Source: Amoebophrya sp. A120
Lineage: Eukaryota; Sar; Dinophyceae; Syndiniales; Amoebophryaceae
NCBI GenBank assembly: GCA_905178155.1
Contig: CAJINV010000001.1
Span: 12,697,136-12,761,135 of the forward strand
Length of the DNA stretch: 64,000 nt
Direction: 5' to 3'
The first letter of the stretch is position 1, and the number at the start of each line of letters is the position of its first letter. Shown here piece after piece: positions 10,371 through 21,489 of the stretch. A model generated the notes under the pieces. That model did no database searches. It saw nothing but the letters and a program-made list of their open reading frames with translations, and was not told where the DNA came from. The position numbers were made by a program, and so were the translations under genes.

Positions 10371-10865
10371 ACAAGGCTGTCGTGTATGATTTCGGATAAA
10401 AGGAAGAGACCACCAGATCAGATTTTTTTCCCAACTCGGACACGGAAATATGGAGCAAATGAGAAGTGGTCCTTCCATTTGATTCTGTAGCCCGCAGGTC
10501 CTCAACCTGGCTGATTCATTCTGTGTTCTCCGTTCGCACCTCTTAGTTTCATGGTTGTTCAGGAATATCAATATGTACCATTCCTGTTGCTTAGTACTTA
10601 CCCTCTTGCCGCTACTTGGCGGTCTATTGTTTTCGTACGTTGTTAAGCAGCTGCAGAGATAGACTGTACTTATTGAAGGCGCGCTTTATCTTTACCCTCC
10701 TCATCGTCTTTGTCGCTGTTGTTGAATGGTACAGTATCTATGTTTATGAATTTGAATTTCATCTCCATCTCGTGAAAAAAACAAAGAAAAGCCAGCCGCT
10801 CTCTTAGACAAAGCAATTCTATCTCGTTTTCGTACACTAAAATAACCTAGCAGCCGGTCGCGGCG
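10371..10865. other. Intergenic region, no gene seen
   Basis: About 500 bp between the DCAF7-like gene and the coiled-coil gene. Nothing recognised. Confidence 0.5.
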
Positions 10866-13630
10866 ATGGAGCAGAGCAGCGACGCTCCGACGGCGCACGC
10901 GGCTGTTTTCGATGCAACGCCCGCTGCTCCGCGGGAACATCATAATAGTGGTCCTACAACTAACACCGAGGTGGGTCCAGCTATTCCCACCATCCACGTG
11001 TCGCGCGCGCCGTCCGAGCGTATTTCGTATGCGCCGTCCGATGTGAGAGGGGTGACAATTGCGGACTTCCGCGACACGGTGTATCCCTCAAATTACCGCA
11101 TGTCTGCCATGCCATCCGAGATTGTTCACGTCACCAGCGGAGGCGCTGCTAGCCCCGGCGACAGCGGGGGCGAAGAGCTGGTGGTAGACGCAAAAACCTC
11201 CAATACTAGTGTGGCACTCGTCGACCAGAGTGCGCGGGAAACGCGGCAAGTGAGCAGCCGCGCTAGTTCCACCGTGTCGTCTGCGAGCAGTGGGGGAGCA
11301 GGCGGGAAAAAAAGGAAACCGGAAATGCCTTCTGTTGCCGGCGAAAATCTAAATCACGTAGACCATGTTGATGACGCAGCAATGGACACACTGGGAATTA
11401 TGGATAAGCAACCACAGTCGCCCGACCATACCGGAAGCGAAGCCTCTTCTGGGGTGGCGGCCGATATCGGCTTGCTGGTCAAAAATCTGCACGAGCGACG
11501 GGACACGGACTTGCAAAAAATGCACACGGAGTGCGAGCGATTGCGAAAGGAGCTGGAAGAGAAAAATGCGGAGTTGGAGCATTTACGTGCGGAAAAACTG
11601 CTGAGTGCCGCTTTGTCGGGGGCTGACGGGGAGACGGCTGATTTCAAGGCGGACTTGGCGAGTAAGGCACAGGATCAGGTACTAAAGGAAAAGTTTACAG
11701 ATGTAGTCGTGCACTCTGTTTTTGATTGAAGGTTTTTTTCCAATTACTTCGTCGAGCAGCTGCAGGTGGCACGCAGTCGCTACAGTCAACAACTTGAACA
11801 ACAAACGTACAAACCAACCCCAACACCTTCAGCTTCGCGAACTTGCCTCTGCCAGCGCGAAGCGTATTTCGCACCTGGAAGAGGAAAAGCTGCGCGCGCG
11901 ACTGGAAGGCGAGGAGATCCAGCGCAGTGTAAGGGAGCAGCTCTTGGAATTGGAAACCATGCGACTCCAAGTAGAGGAAACTGAGCACGAAAACCAACGG
12001 CTGCTGCTTAAAGTCGAGGCGCTCGAGGCTACAAGTAAGTGCTCCGGCTTCACATTTGTAAATGTAACAGATACGTGTTTCATCTTTTTCGGATGATATA
12101 TACCGGTATTACAGGAGTCGTTCGATTTTCGTCAGAAACAAGTGTACAAGAACTCAGCATTTCCTTCTTTCGCTCGACAGCCGTCGCATCTTCTGATAAA
12201 GGACATAAGACGAGCAAGGGCACCCACTCAACGACCTCCCCTCGCAAGAAGACGACTTCCAAGGCAAACGGTGGGTCCCCCGCCTCCCCCGATCAAGCGC
12301 TTCGCTTGGAAAGGCTCACGCAGCGCTGCGAAAAAGCTGAGGAGTTGTGGAAACAGGCGGAAAAGCGGGGCGCGACACTGGAGGCGGCGATGCTGGAGTA
12401 TCCAGGAAAAAACACCCGTCCACATCCAATTTGTCATGGAGAACATGCATAAATTGCAGTGTTTGTCATGCAAAAAATGGATGTGGATGGGTTTTTTTCC
12501 TGGATATGGAGAAGGAAAAGCACCACAAGAAGTTCTCGCGGAAGCTTGCTTTGCTGGAGAAGGAGAACGAGCAGTTGCAAAAACGCATTGAAAAACAAAA
12601 CCGGACGGAGCTGCTGGTGGAAGATTTGCAGAAGCGCCTCGACAATAACTACAGCGCACTCGCGGTCGCGCAGCAGCATAATTCACAGAGTCCTTGCGAT
12701 TATATCGTCGCAGGGTCAGCGGCGGCGCACAGTGCTCCTGCGGCAAGATCGCAGTCGCCGACATCAGGTAAAAATCCTTTGTGGCTCTCGACGGGACAAC
12801 TTCGCTCTCCCCGCGAGTTTATCCCCCGGGACCGCGGGCGCTGGCCGGAGAATATCCAGCAAACGGAGCTGCTGCACGCGGAGCAGATCAAAAATCCGGA
12901 GAACAAGCAATACGCCGCGATTCTGGAAGAGAAGGAAACGTTACAGCAGCGTCTGCAGGAGCTGCAGTCCGCCAAAAAACTAAAGAGCGAGCTTGAACAG
13001 GGTGAAAAAGACGCAAGCGCAGCAGCAACAGCGACAGTTTCGATGAGGACCCCGCGAGACGCCGCCGTGCCGAGTTTCTACGTTTCGAAGACACCGACGA
13101 CGGCCCCGACGTCTCCGGACGAGGACAATAATTCGACAAAGGCGCACGACTCCCGCCTCGGGCTGTACTCTCCTGATATTAAATCGTCGAAGCGCACCCG
13201 TTTTAACCGCAAAGCCGGGTTTCCCGCAAACTGCTTTTCTACTAATGAGCCCGGGTCATCTACTCGCGCCTGTAGCAGTGCGCCTGAGCAGGGTGGACCA
13301 CGACGGCGAGAGAGAAGCAATAACCCAACGCCGGGGTTTTTGACCACTCCGACTGCGCGGGCGCGGACGCCAACGCCGACCGGCCGCGGGAGAACGAAAA
13401 AGGTACCCAGTCAAGAACGACGGCAACAGGCAACGGGTTCTACTGAGATGAATGGTCCACGAGGGAGAGGGAGTAGTGCGAAGAAGCCGCCGTTTTTGCT
13501 TGGTTCTGGCCGGAGCTACAGCAGCACCCCGATGTGCTCGCCGCGGGGAGTGTACGGTAATGTGGTCAGACAAGAGTTGATCAACGTTCCACCAGCGTCA
13601 GTGCTGCCGAGCAGCGACTACTTGTGGTAA
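10866..13630 (+). CDS. Long coiled-coil protein (783 aa)
   Basis: Exons 10866-11678, 11833-12034, 12181-12398 and 12512-13630; all phases agree and give 784 codons including the stop. The N-terminal third is low-complexity. From about residue 210 there are long heptad-rich helices (MHTECERLRKELEEKNAELE; LEEEKLRARLEGEEIQRSV; RLTQRCEKAEELWKQAEKRG; LALLEKENEQLQKRIEKQN; LEEKETLQQRLQELQ). The C-terminus is basic and Ser/Pro/Thr-rich with RARTPTPTGRGRTKK-type stretches that could bind nucleic acid or microtubules. The third intron is a TIR introner (12399-12506); the other two are GT-AG. A cytoskeletal or centrosomal role is a guess from the architecture; I recognise no family. Confidence 0.78.
11679..11832 (+). 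other. GT-AG intron in the coiled-coil gene
   Basis: Donor GATCAG|GTACTAAAG and acceptor CACCTTCAG|CTTCGC. The join CAG + CTT keeps the coiled-coil frame (AQDQLRELASA). An internal CTGCAG|GTGGCACGC acceptor was considered but leads to a frame conflict. Confidence 0.7.
12035..12180 (+). other. GT-AG intron in the coiled-coil gene
   Basis: Donor ACAA|GTAAGTGC and acceptor CGCTCGACAG|CCGTC. The join gives ACA ACC GTC GCA in frame. Confidence 0.8.
12394..12511 (+). mobile_element. Introner C, the shortest (108 bp), TSD TGGAG
   Basis: The core 12399-12506 begins TATCCAGGAAAAAACACCCG and ends with its near-perfect reverse complement (ATGGGTTTTTTTCCTGGATA). It is flanked by TGGAG at 12394-12398 and 12507-12511. 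About 30 bp of each end is inverted repeat, so more than half of the element is TIR. Excision (113 nt with one TSD) joins GCG ATG CTG GAG to AAG GAA AAG, changing between two open frames exactly where the coiled coil continues. Confidence 0.9.
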
Positions 13631-14862
13631 AAAAGTCTGCAGTAATCATTGCACTTATCGTGCAAACCATAACCACACACGGTTTTGTTTCGGAGAACTC
13701 TCTATCACTATTTCACACTTCCAAATGAACGACTACCTCCACTACATTGCAAACAAGAGGAGACGAATGCCTTTTTCATGTGATGCATAGAAATAAAGAA
13801 TTTTCAATTTTGCAAGCCGTCGCGAACCCATGAGTTACAAGTTTTCATGCCTAGGTTGTTTAACAGTGTGTTTTTGTTTTTGCTTTGCTGACAACTTTTC
13901 TTGAGCTTGGCGATGAGGAGCCGTTGTGAGCCTGTGTATTGTAGTGTATCCAATTCAAGTGGAGTGTTAAAAAACGAAGGCCCAAGAAGTTGGGCGTCGA
14001 CGAGACAGCGGTGGTGTTGTTGACAAATGCCAATGTGAAAGATTGTTCCACCATCAATGTACTGACACTTGAGAACCCAGAACTTTCGCAACATAAACAC
14101 GAAGGAAAAAAAGATCATCATCCTGTGGAGCGAACGTTATTTTGATGTTTGCCTTTTTTTTCTACGGCATGCAATTTAATGCGTCAAGAAGCCGGGCAGC
14201 TAATGTTCCGTGGATCCAGAAAAATAGCGAAACGATCTAGAGGGCCCTCAACTTGTGAAGTCGCCATGCCCAGTCAAGAATACGAGAAGGATCAAATAAA
14301 GAAAGACATCATACAAAATGGATCAGGATTGGATCGGTTCTTCAAGAAATATGTTTATTGATCAGGCATAAATCGAGGAAAAAATTTAAATTATAGAGCC
14401 TGTTCTAGGAGTAGAAAGATCCAAAGCGACAATTCATGAGGTGGCGGTCTCCTGATCAGCGTGAACAAAATCCGAAGCATCGGGTTTTCTGAAAGACACC
14501 TTTGATTTTCTTCTCACAGATTTTCGTCGGATGGTCCGTCCAAACCCAAACTGTTGTCCTCTACCCACTTTTATTTTGATTCTCACGACCCGGGCCCGAA
14601 TAAATTTCATGTGAAGTAGAAGGACGCTAGCACCAGAAGTACTCCCACAGTATTTTGTTCGTGAGCAGTTTTCTGTTTGAAGGTTTAGAAATCAAGGTCG
14701 TAGACGAGTTGTCTGCGAAAGATCGTAGAAGTAAATTGGCACACCTTCCTGATCCCAGATGAAGATGGACCTGAAGATAAGAATGTGTATGGTAATTGAC
14801 ACCACCTTCTTCACCGCCTGTGCCCGTTCATCATTATCTCCCTGGCGACACGAAAACTAGAA
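13631..14862. other. Intergenic region, no gene seen
   Basis: About 1.2 kb, moderately AT-rich, with short frames only (none with domain character). No RNA gene or repeat identified. Confidence 0.5.
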
Positions 14863-17800
14863 ATGAATCGGTCCAGCGAAGTAGGTGGGAACGACGAGTT
14901 GCCGCCTAGGGCGGGAGGTCTTCCCGTAGAAGTATGCGCAGATGCCGTCGCGGCCAAGGACGAGGACGGCCGACAGGAAACCGGAACCAATGTAGTTCAT
15001 AATTTCCATAGGCGTGAACAAGAAGATCTAAATCATGTTGTCCACGCTCCAGCACTAAATACCGCTGTCGAGGAAGTGGATGTGGTCCACAATTTGCAGC
15101 CGGTCCCGATTATACTAAACACCCTGGAAGATGATGCCACGAATAATTTGCGGTCTTCCGCTTCACTCTCCGAAGGATCCACAACTGCAGATGACGAAGA
15201 GGAGTTTCAATTCGATCACGAGGAAGCAGACGAAACCTGGTATAATGATTCGAACCTAACGACGCCAAGAAATCTTGCTCAACATCATCAAAACGGCGCC
15301 CCTGGTGACGGCTCTGTCGGGGTAAGTAGAACTACGCCACCAGCACCACCAGCTGCTGCACGACCCTGTGGAGGTCCTCGTCCCGAAAAACCAATTGTTC
15401 CGCGGCGAGGAGCAAGCAGCTGCACATTTATTTCTGGTTCTCCTAGAAGCCCCAGTTTATTGACGACGCAAAAGAGCACCATCAGCACCAGCGTTCCGTC
15501 CTGCTACGACAGACGTCTGATCAACGCGCACAAACGCAGTCTGTCCAGATCCACTTCGGTGTCGCTGACCGAATCCTCCGACGCGAAGCCGCGGTTCCGC
15601 CGCGACCCCGGGGAAGCGCACGTCCCGCCACGTGCCAACGTGAAGATTGAAAAAGATTCAGCTGTCGTACAGCTCCCGGGTGGAAATAATGAGGAAGAGA
15701 TCCAGGAGGACGCCGTTGTTCTTGACGATGAGCCACCAAATACCAGTAAATCGGACCGGGAATCCCCGAAGTGCTGTACCGTCTCCATTTCGTTGCTGCT
15801 CTGCGTCCTCGTCGTTCTGTCTTTTTCCGGGTTGCTGATCTATTTCGTCCAGCTAGCAAAGGATACCATGGCCGACCCGCTGAAGGACAATCACACGACG
15901 CCCGATGTCATCGTGCCCCCGTACCGGAAGTTTTTCCGCGTGTACCCGGATCTCAGTCTGCAGCAACTCTCCGTGGTCTTGCTACACGAAGATCCCAGTG
16001 TGTACCTCCCGCAACCAGACCTCGACGACAGCGACGCCCACCTGGTGCTCGCCATGGCAAATGCGGACTTCCAGTTGAACCTTTATGAACTGCAAAAGTA
16101 TCGTACTAGTAGTAATTGCAATACAAATTAGCTCAGCATGACAAATGGAATTTGTCATGCTGTTTTGCCTTGGGATAGATTTGTAAATGCATAACTGCGA
16201 TTACTACGAGTGCGATACTTTTGCACAGGATAACCTGCCCGCGGTGCCGATCCAGGGCACGGCTGACGTGAACAGCGCCAGCGTATACGGTGGGGACGGC
16301 TCATTGGCGGGGAACGGGGTTTTTACAACAACGTCGAGTCGCCACGACCACGGGGTGCGCCCGACGTCGCTGCGATTAGGATTCTTGGGCGTTGGGATTG
16401 ATGCTGGTGTGGCCTCGTCACAAGATGGAAACAGTAACGGGAGTGGTACTACTACAAATGGCGGACAAGGAGCATCTTCGCAACACCAGGTGGCCTCAAC
16501 TAGTACGGAGCTACTTTTGCCAGTGTGGCAAAATCTCATGGCGTCTCGCTTGCCGATCGTCGAAATAGAGGCAGACGTAGAGGACAAGTTGCGCGTTGGC
16601 GAATTCAAGAGCAACCTGGTTGCACAACTCACGGAGGGCTTGTCGGTTCTACAGGAGGAGCTTTTCGCCGAAACGCAGAAGGGCGGTCAAGGAGCTGTTA
16701 CCGCACGACCCATGCATTTGCAACAACAAGCGTTCGCTGGAGACTACTCGTCATCTCAAGGTATGGCGGATGGGATTGTGGCTACGCCACGTAGAAGGCG
16801 CAACGGTGGAGCCGTTTCCAGAACTACTGCGCAGACTTATCATCGGCGCAAGGCAACAAGCGACAACACTGATCGGCGCTCGCCGGAAAGTTCTTTTTTG
16901 CGGGAAAAAATCCTCGCCGTGTTGGATTCTGAGTTGCTGAAAGTGGTTTCGCCCGACACCAGCGGAGCAAGAAATTCTGACCTGCTCGTTCAGAAGTTGC
17001 GATTCGACTACATTTTTTCGCTCGTCGCGCTTCTGCAGAAACTCGTGTTTCGGCTGCAGCACTTGGGGTTCCGGTACGACACGTTGTTCGATGCCCCGGA
17101 ACCGGTTTTGTCCAGTGAGAAGAGTGGCGAAAACAGAAATGTCAAGGAGGGGCTGCAGAAAGCGCTGGCACAAAACGATTTGTTTTTGGCCAGAATCATG
17201 GCGCGCTCAGATGGGTTGTGGGAGAAGAAACCCGTTATGAATTTCTACTTCATCGACAAAAGCGACGGGAGCGACCATGACGCTGGCGAACAACCACAAG
17301 CGGGAGTAAATGCAAAGGCTGGTGCTGACCACCCTGACGAGAACGAGGATCGTGGTGCCAACAATGAAGGCGGGGAAAATAATGCCCGCCCGTGTGTGGT
17401 CTGTGGCGCGAATAACTGTTACCGGGAAGAGGACAAGAGGACAGTGGACCGCTTTGAGTTGCGACTGCAATTGAGAAACATGCTGCTCCCAGGGGTGGGC
17501 GCTTCAGACGACGGGATAACGCCCGCCCCCGAGGACACCCTGCACGGCAAGTACAAACTCGTCGATTTGAGGGACAACGGTCAGGCAGCTGCTGCAGGAG
17601 ACGGAGAGGGAGACGGCGGACCTTTTGTGATTAATCGTCGAATGGAACGAATGGTGAGCCCTGCAGTGACGAGCCTCGATGGTGCGTTCTCTTCAGCGGA
17701 GCATCTTCAAATGGTCCACAATACAACTACCCAGTTTCAACATGCTCCTCCTGTCTCATCGTCTTCGTCCGGCGGCGGAACAAATATCGCGGTCGAGAGC

Positions 17801-18910
17801 GTCGATTTGCAAATGCCCTGGACCTCTATCACTGTTGAGTGGTCAAAAACCGGGAATTTTGTCTTTTCCTCGCAGCAACACCACGAGTCTGCCGCGTCCT
17901 TGCTGCAGGACCTGGAGACCCACCGGCTTCGCCTCGGCGGCCAGATCGCGGCCTACGTACGCGTGTTTGCGGGCAAGGGGCGCGACACCGTTTTGCTGAC
18001 GCGCCCGCTGCATCAGGTGGAGCTGGCAGAGATGGAAACGAACCTTGCGCACTGGCTGCGGACTTTGGACGTGTTTCTCTCCGAGAACGTGCTGACATCC
18101 GAGCCCGAAAGTGGTGGCACTACTACAACCGGGTTGCTGGAGAGCCGCATTGCCGTGTTCCGACAGGAAGGGTTTCCAGTGTCAGGGCGGATACCAGCAA
18201 ATCTTTCGCTTTCAACAAATAATCACTATCAGACCTACACCGTCATAGCCAGGAGCGCTCCCATCCAGATCTCGAGGACGCAGTTCGATCGATTCTTCAA
18301 CCGAACGGGGAACCAGGTTCTTGCGAACTTTTGGCGACCCAATGACGACGAGGTGATGCCATTCCTTCCCTACATTCGCGCCACGGCTAGCGAAGAAGCC
18401 ATGGCGGCTGCCCTGAATCTCACAGACTACCTGCGCTTGTCACCCGACGACCGCGCTGCACATCACGCGGTACTGGATCCCAACTTCCTGATTGCAAAAA
18501 ACGCGCGCATATTCGGCGTCTTACTTCCGTGTACCTGCACGAAAGCCGCAACTTGCGACCACACAGGCTCTACTGTCCCATCTTCAAGAGCCGGGTCGTC
18601 TGATCAAGAGGTCTTTGCTGGACCAGGACGAACTTCTTCAGCGCGCCCACTGCCTGTATGCGTGTTTTTTCGCGGCCTGACCGACATCGAGTATAAGCTT
18701 CCGGTTTTCTCGCCGGCTGGTGGTTCGACCTGGTTGCAACTGGCGGAGGGTGCTGGAGTGGACCACTCCACGCAGCAGAATCAAGTGTGGTGGAACGCAA
18801 GAACTGCATTGGAAGGCTTTTCTGAAGCGCAACAGCAAATGCTGGTCACCCAGTCAAACCAGAACGTCTTTGGCCGAACTGTCCCTGCTTCCCCCGTACT
18901 GGACGGATAA
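14863..18910 (+). CDS. Large single-pass membrane protein (1297 aa)
   Basis: Exon 1 is 14863-16083 and exon 2 is 16238-18910, separated by introner D; the join gives 1298 codons in one frame. The N-terminal ~305 residues are acidic, Ser/Pro-rich and disordered. One clear transmembrane helix follows (ISLLLCVLVVLSFSGLLIYF, about residues 308-327) with no signal peptide, so a type II topology with a ~970-residue outer or lumenal part is likely. That part contains a CxxC...C cluster (CVVCGANNC near 17395) and several NxS/T sites, including NLS and NRT motifs near 18200-18310. No family recognised. The upstream frame shows stops before ATG 14863. The large ectodomain could be a surface or organelle-lumen protein; this is inference. 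Confidence 0.75.
16079..16237 (+). mobile_element. Introner D in the membrane-protein gene (imperfect TSD ACCTT/ACCTG)
   Basis: The core is 16084-16232 (149 bp). Outer ends read TATGAACTGCAAAAG and, reverse-complemented, TATCCTGTGCAAAAG; inward the match is strong (TATCG[T/C]ACT[A/C]GTAGTAAT). Flanks are ACCTT (16079-16083) and ACCTG (16233-16237), one mismatch at a silent Leu codon position. Excision of 154 nt joins AAC CTT to CCC GCG in frame and removes an in-frame TAG. An inner palindrome is built from GCATGACAAA and TTTGTCATGC. Confidence 0.8.
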
Positions 18911-20237
18911 AAACTACCTGGTTAAATGTAAGAATGCGACTCTCGACGAAAAATACTTACTTCTAGAGGCAGCGAAAAAGTAGCGACGACCTCCCTTATA
19001 TGTTGAATTAGTCTATCTAGTAGGTCTAGGTGAGCAAACATACCTAGCATTTTTGAAGATCATTCGTGCAGAATGTTATGAAACCACTTGAAGCACACAA
19101 GCACAACGTAGCTCTCCTTTCTTTTTCGGAGGACAGGAGGACGAAAAACAAATTTTGACCATGGTGTTGTGTACGATGAAAGAGTAAGACCCTTACAACA
19201 GATGGAAGCGAGGCAAATAGAGTATGCGAATGTTGAAAATGAAAGATTAAAAGTTTTTCGACGAATCCAGTAGGTATAGCTTCCCAATCCCAAGCAATTC
19301 CGAACCCGAAGTAATCTAAAACCCCGACCTGCTAGAAACACAAGAAAAAAATGCTATGGAAAATAGTAACCCTACCCGCAGTAAACGTAATTCGTAAAGA
19401 CGATGAACTTTTCTTGCCCCTTTACACGATTGCGCAAGACGATTCACGCTTTTGTGGATGATGAACTTAGATGGAAAGTGCACACTTGACAGCACCATAG
19501 CATATTATTGTTTTGTTGCGCGGAGAACAGTTGAGGTCGGTCATAGCATTATCATTATGTCGGAATGCGAACGATCCCTAGGTTTCTGTGCTCTGCTGCC
19601 TCCATAATCACGGATGCGCCTTTTTTTCCATCGGTTTTCATTCGGTACTTGAGTACACATCTCGTCGTCTTCGGCCTAATATGCTACGAATTTCTGTGTC
19701 AAGCACTGCTGATGAAGAACAATGAATCCCTCTCCTCAAGCTCTGCTGAAGAACAATTGGAACGATCGGTTCAAGACCACAGGCAGATCAAATTCGGTCA
19801 GTCTAGTATCGCATTCGCAAAACATAAACGCTAACTTACAAAAAGAAAAACAATAACTTGCGCACAATATGACCCAAGCCAGGAGTTTATTTTCTGCCCT
19901 GGTTTTACTTTTAGTTTTATGGTACAAAAAGCTTTCTCGCCGCGAATTTTCTCCTGCATTTGCAATTGATTGTTCGTATATCATTTTCGCCCACTACCTC
20001 TCCGACTTCCTTGTTTTGTATTGAGCTGCGACACACGCAATATGGACCCTGATGAGGAGGAGGAAAACGCAGAGCCTCCGCCACCGCCTCCCCCACCTGA
20101 AGTATCAATTTGAAAACCGGCTCGGTACTGCATTATATCGCGTCCCGATCAGGGCACAGAGGGCTCTTTGCCATGCGGGATTATGCAGATGGTAGATTAA
20201 GATTTTGAAATGCATGAAGTGATAGTTGTGATGTTCT
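18911..20237. other. Intergenic region with a possible short exon
   Basis: About 1.3 kb. An ATG at 20042 opens a short acidic and proline-rich frame (MDPDEEEENAEPPP...) that runs into a GTATCAATT and then a stop. It could be the first exon of the following gene, but no GT-AG join to that gene keeps frame, so I leave it unassigned. Nothing else recognised. Confidence 0.4.
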
Positions 20238-20864
20238 ATGTATCGGTATAGCAAAATAAATACAACTTACCATGTGGAACTAGGCCCTGCTTATCGTACT
20301 ATCCCTGACCGGGAAGATCGTACTCCTGCCGAGTCATTTTCATCTCGATACTCGTGGGAAACGCGCGATGTGCGCGATTTCAATTCGAAGTGGGCAACGG
20401 AGCAGATTCGCGCGCTCGACCTCGAGTATGAGAAGGAATGGGACGCGAAGCAGTTTCTTCCCGCGCCGCACAACACCGTGATCAAAGTCCCCTTTGAGAC
20501 GGTGGAGTTACGGTTTCTCAAGCGCAGCGGCGGCGTGTACCACTGCGTTAAATCGAAGGAGATCAAACACCACTGGGAACTCAGCTGGCTGCCGCCCAAA
20601 AAGAGCAACAACCCCAAGGATGACGACCAGTGGTCCCCGAAGCGCAAAAAGGTAATCGACCACACGGAATACGACATTGTACGCTTGTGCTTTGGCATGG
20701 CGGTGTCGAACCTGCAGCAGTTCCCGGCGGACGAAGTCGCGGGCGACGCTTGCACTTTGAGCATCGTGAAACCCTCGATGAGGAGGTTGACCTTGTGCAT
20801 CCCGCAGACCAGCGAAACCTGCAAGAAGCTCGAATCCTACCTGCGAAAGATTTTGATGACGTAG
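20238..20864 (+). CDS. Unknown 208-aa soluble protein
   Basis: A continuous frame from ATG 20238 to TAG at 20862-20864. The protein is charged and soluble-looking, with no signal or membrane segment; motifs include FNSKWATEQIRALDLEYEKE, VELRFLKRSGGVYH and a basic PKRKKVIDH stretch. I do not recognise the family. Residues from about LGPAYRTIPDRED onward look well-formed, while the first ~18 residues are less so, so the true start may lie in an upstream exon such as the acidic/proline-rich frame at 20042. It is followed downstream by the AP2 array on the same strand. Confidence 0.65.
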   Translation: MYRYSKINTTYHVELGPAYRTIPDREDRTPAESFSSRYSWETRDVRDFNSKWATEQIRALDLEYEKEWDAKQFLPAPHNTVIKVPFETVELRFLKRSGGVYHCVKSKEIKHHWELSWLPPKKSNNPKDDDQWSPKRKKVIDHTEYDIVRLCFGMAVSNLQQFPADEVAGDACTLSIVKPSMRRLTLCIPQTSETCKKLESYLRKILMT

Positions 20865-21489
20865 TGAAGATACTAGAGAGACCACGATAGAGGGAGCTTG
20901 TCAGATCAGTTTTTTGCTTTCTTTACATACCTACAGTTCCAGTTTGCCACACTTTCGCTCATATGTTTTTTTGGCTAACAATTGTTGATATTTCCTTCTC
21001 TTGTTATTTGCACGGTTTCATGAAGATGTTTATGATCGATAGCCGCAACGATGCAACCGCAGGACCAGTTCCTTTTTGCTGTTTGTCTTGGTGGACACTT
21101 TCATAAATTTTTACTTTCCTGCACCGCCTGTTTGCCTCGAACGTAATGCTAATTTTTCGTTTTTCTCCACGATCGTGGCGATTCAGATGACCCATCCGCT
21201 AAGGCTGAAAACATGTAAGCAATGCGCTTGTCGGTGTTCCGCTCCTTCGCCTTTCGGCACAGGATGCAAGCGCAGGTGCACCAAACCGCCTAGATTCTGG
21301 GTTGCATCGAGAGGAGACAGTTGAGTGTAGTGAGTGTGAGCGCTTTCCTCCAGGAAAGATGAAGTTTTTTAAAGCTCTGAAAAAAAGATCCCTTACGACG
21401 GTGGAAGAGCTGCAATTCTTTCTACTTACGCACTCCAGTGGTCTTCGTACGACTTACGCATGCAAGAATAGCCACGCTTTTGGACGAAG
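20865..21489. other. Intergenic region, no gene seen
   Basis: About 625 bp upstream of the first AP2 gene; likely promoter and 5' UTR. A short frame before ATG 21490 shows no domain. Confidence 0.45.

Noticed and set aside
11766-11832. A short extra exon (GTGGCACGC...) in the coiled-coil gene
   Set aside because: No pair of GT-AG borders lets it join both neighbours in frame, whereas a single intron 11679-11832 does.
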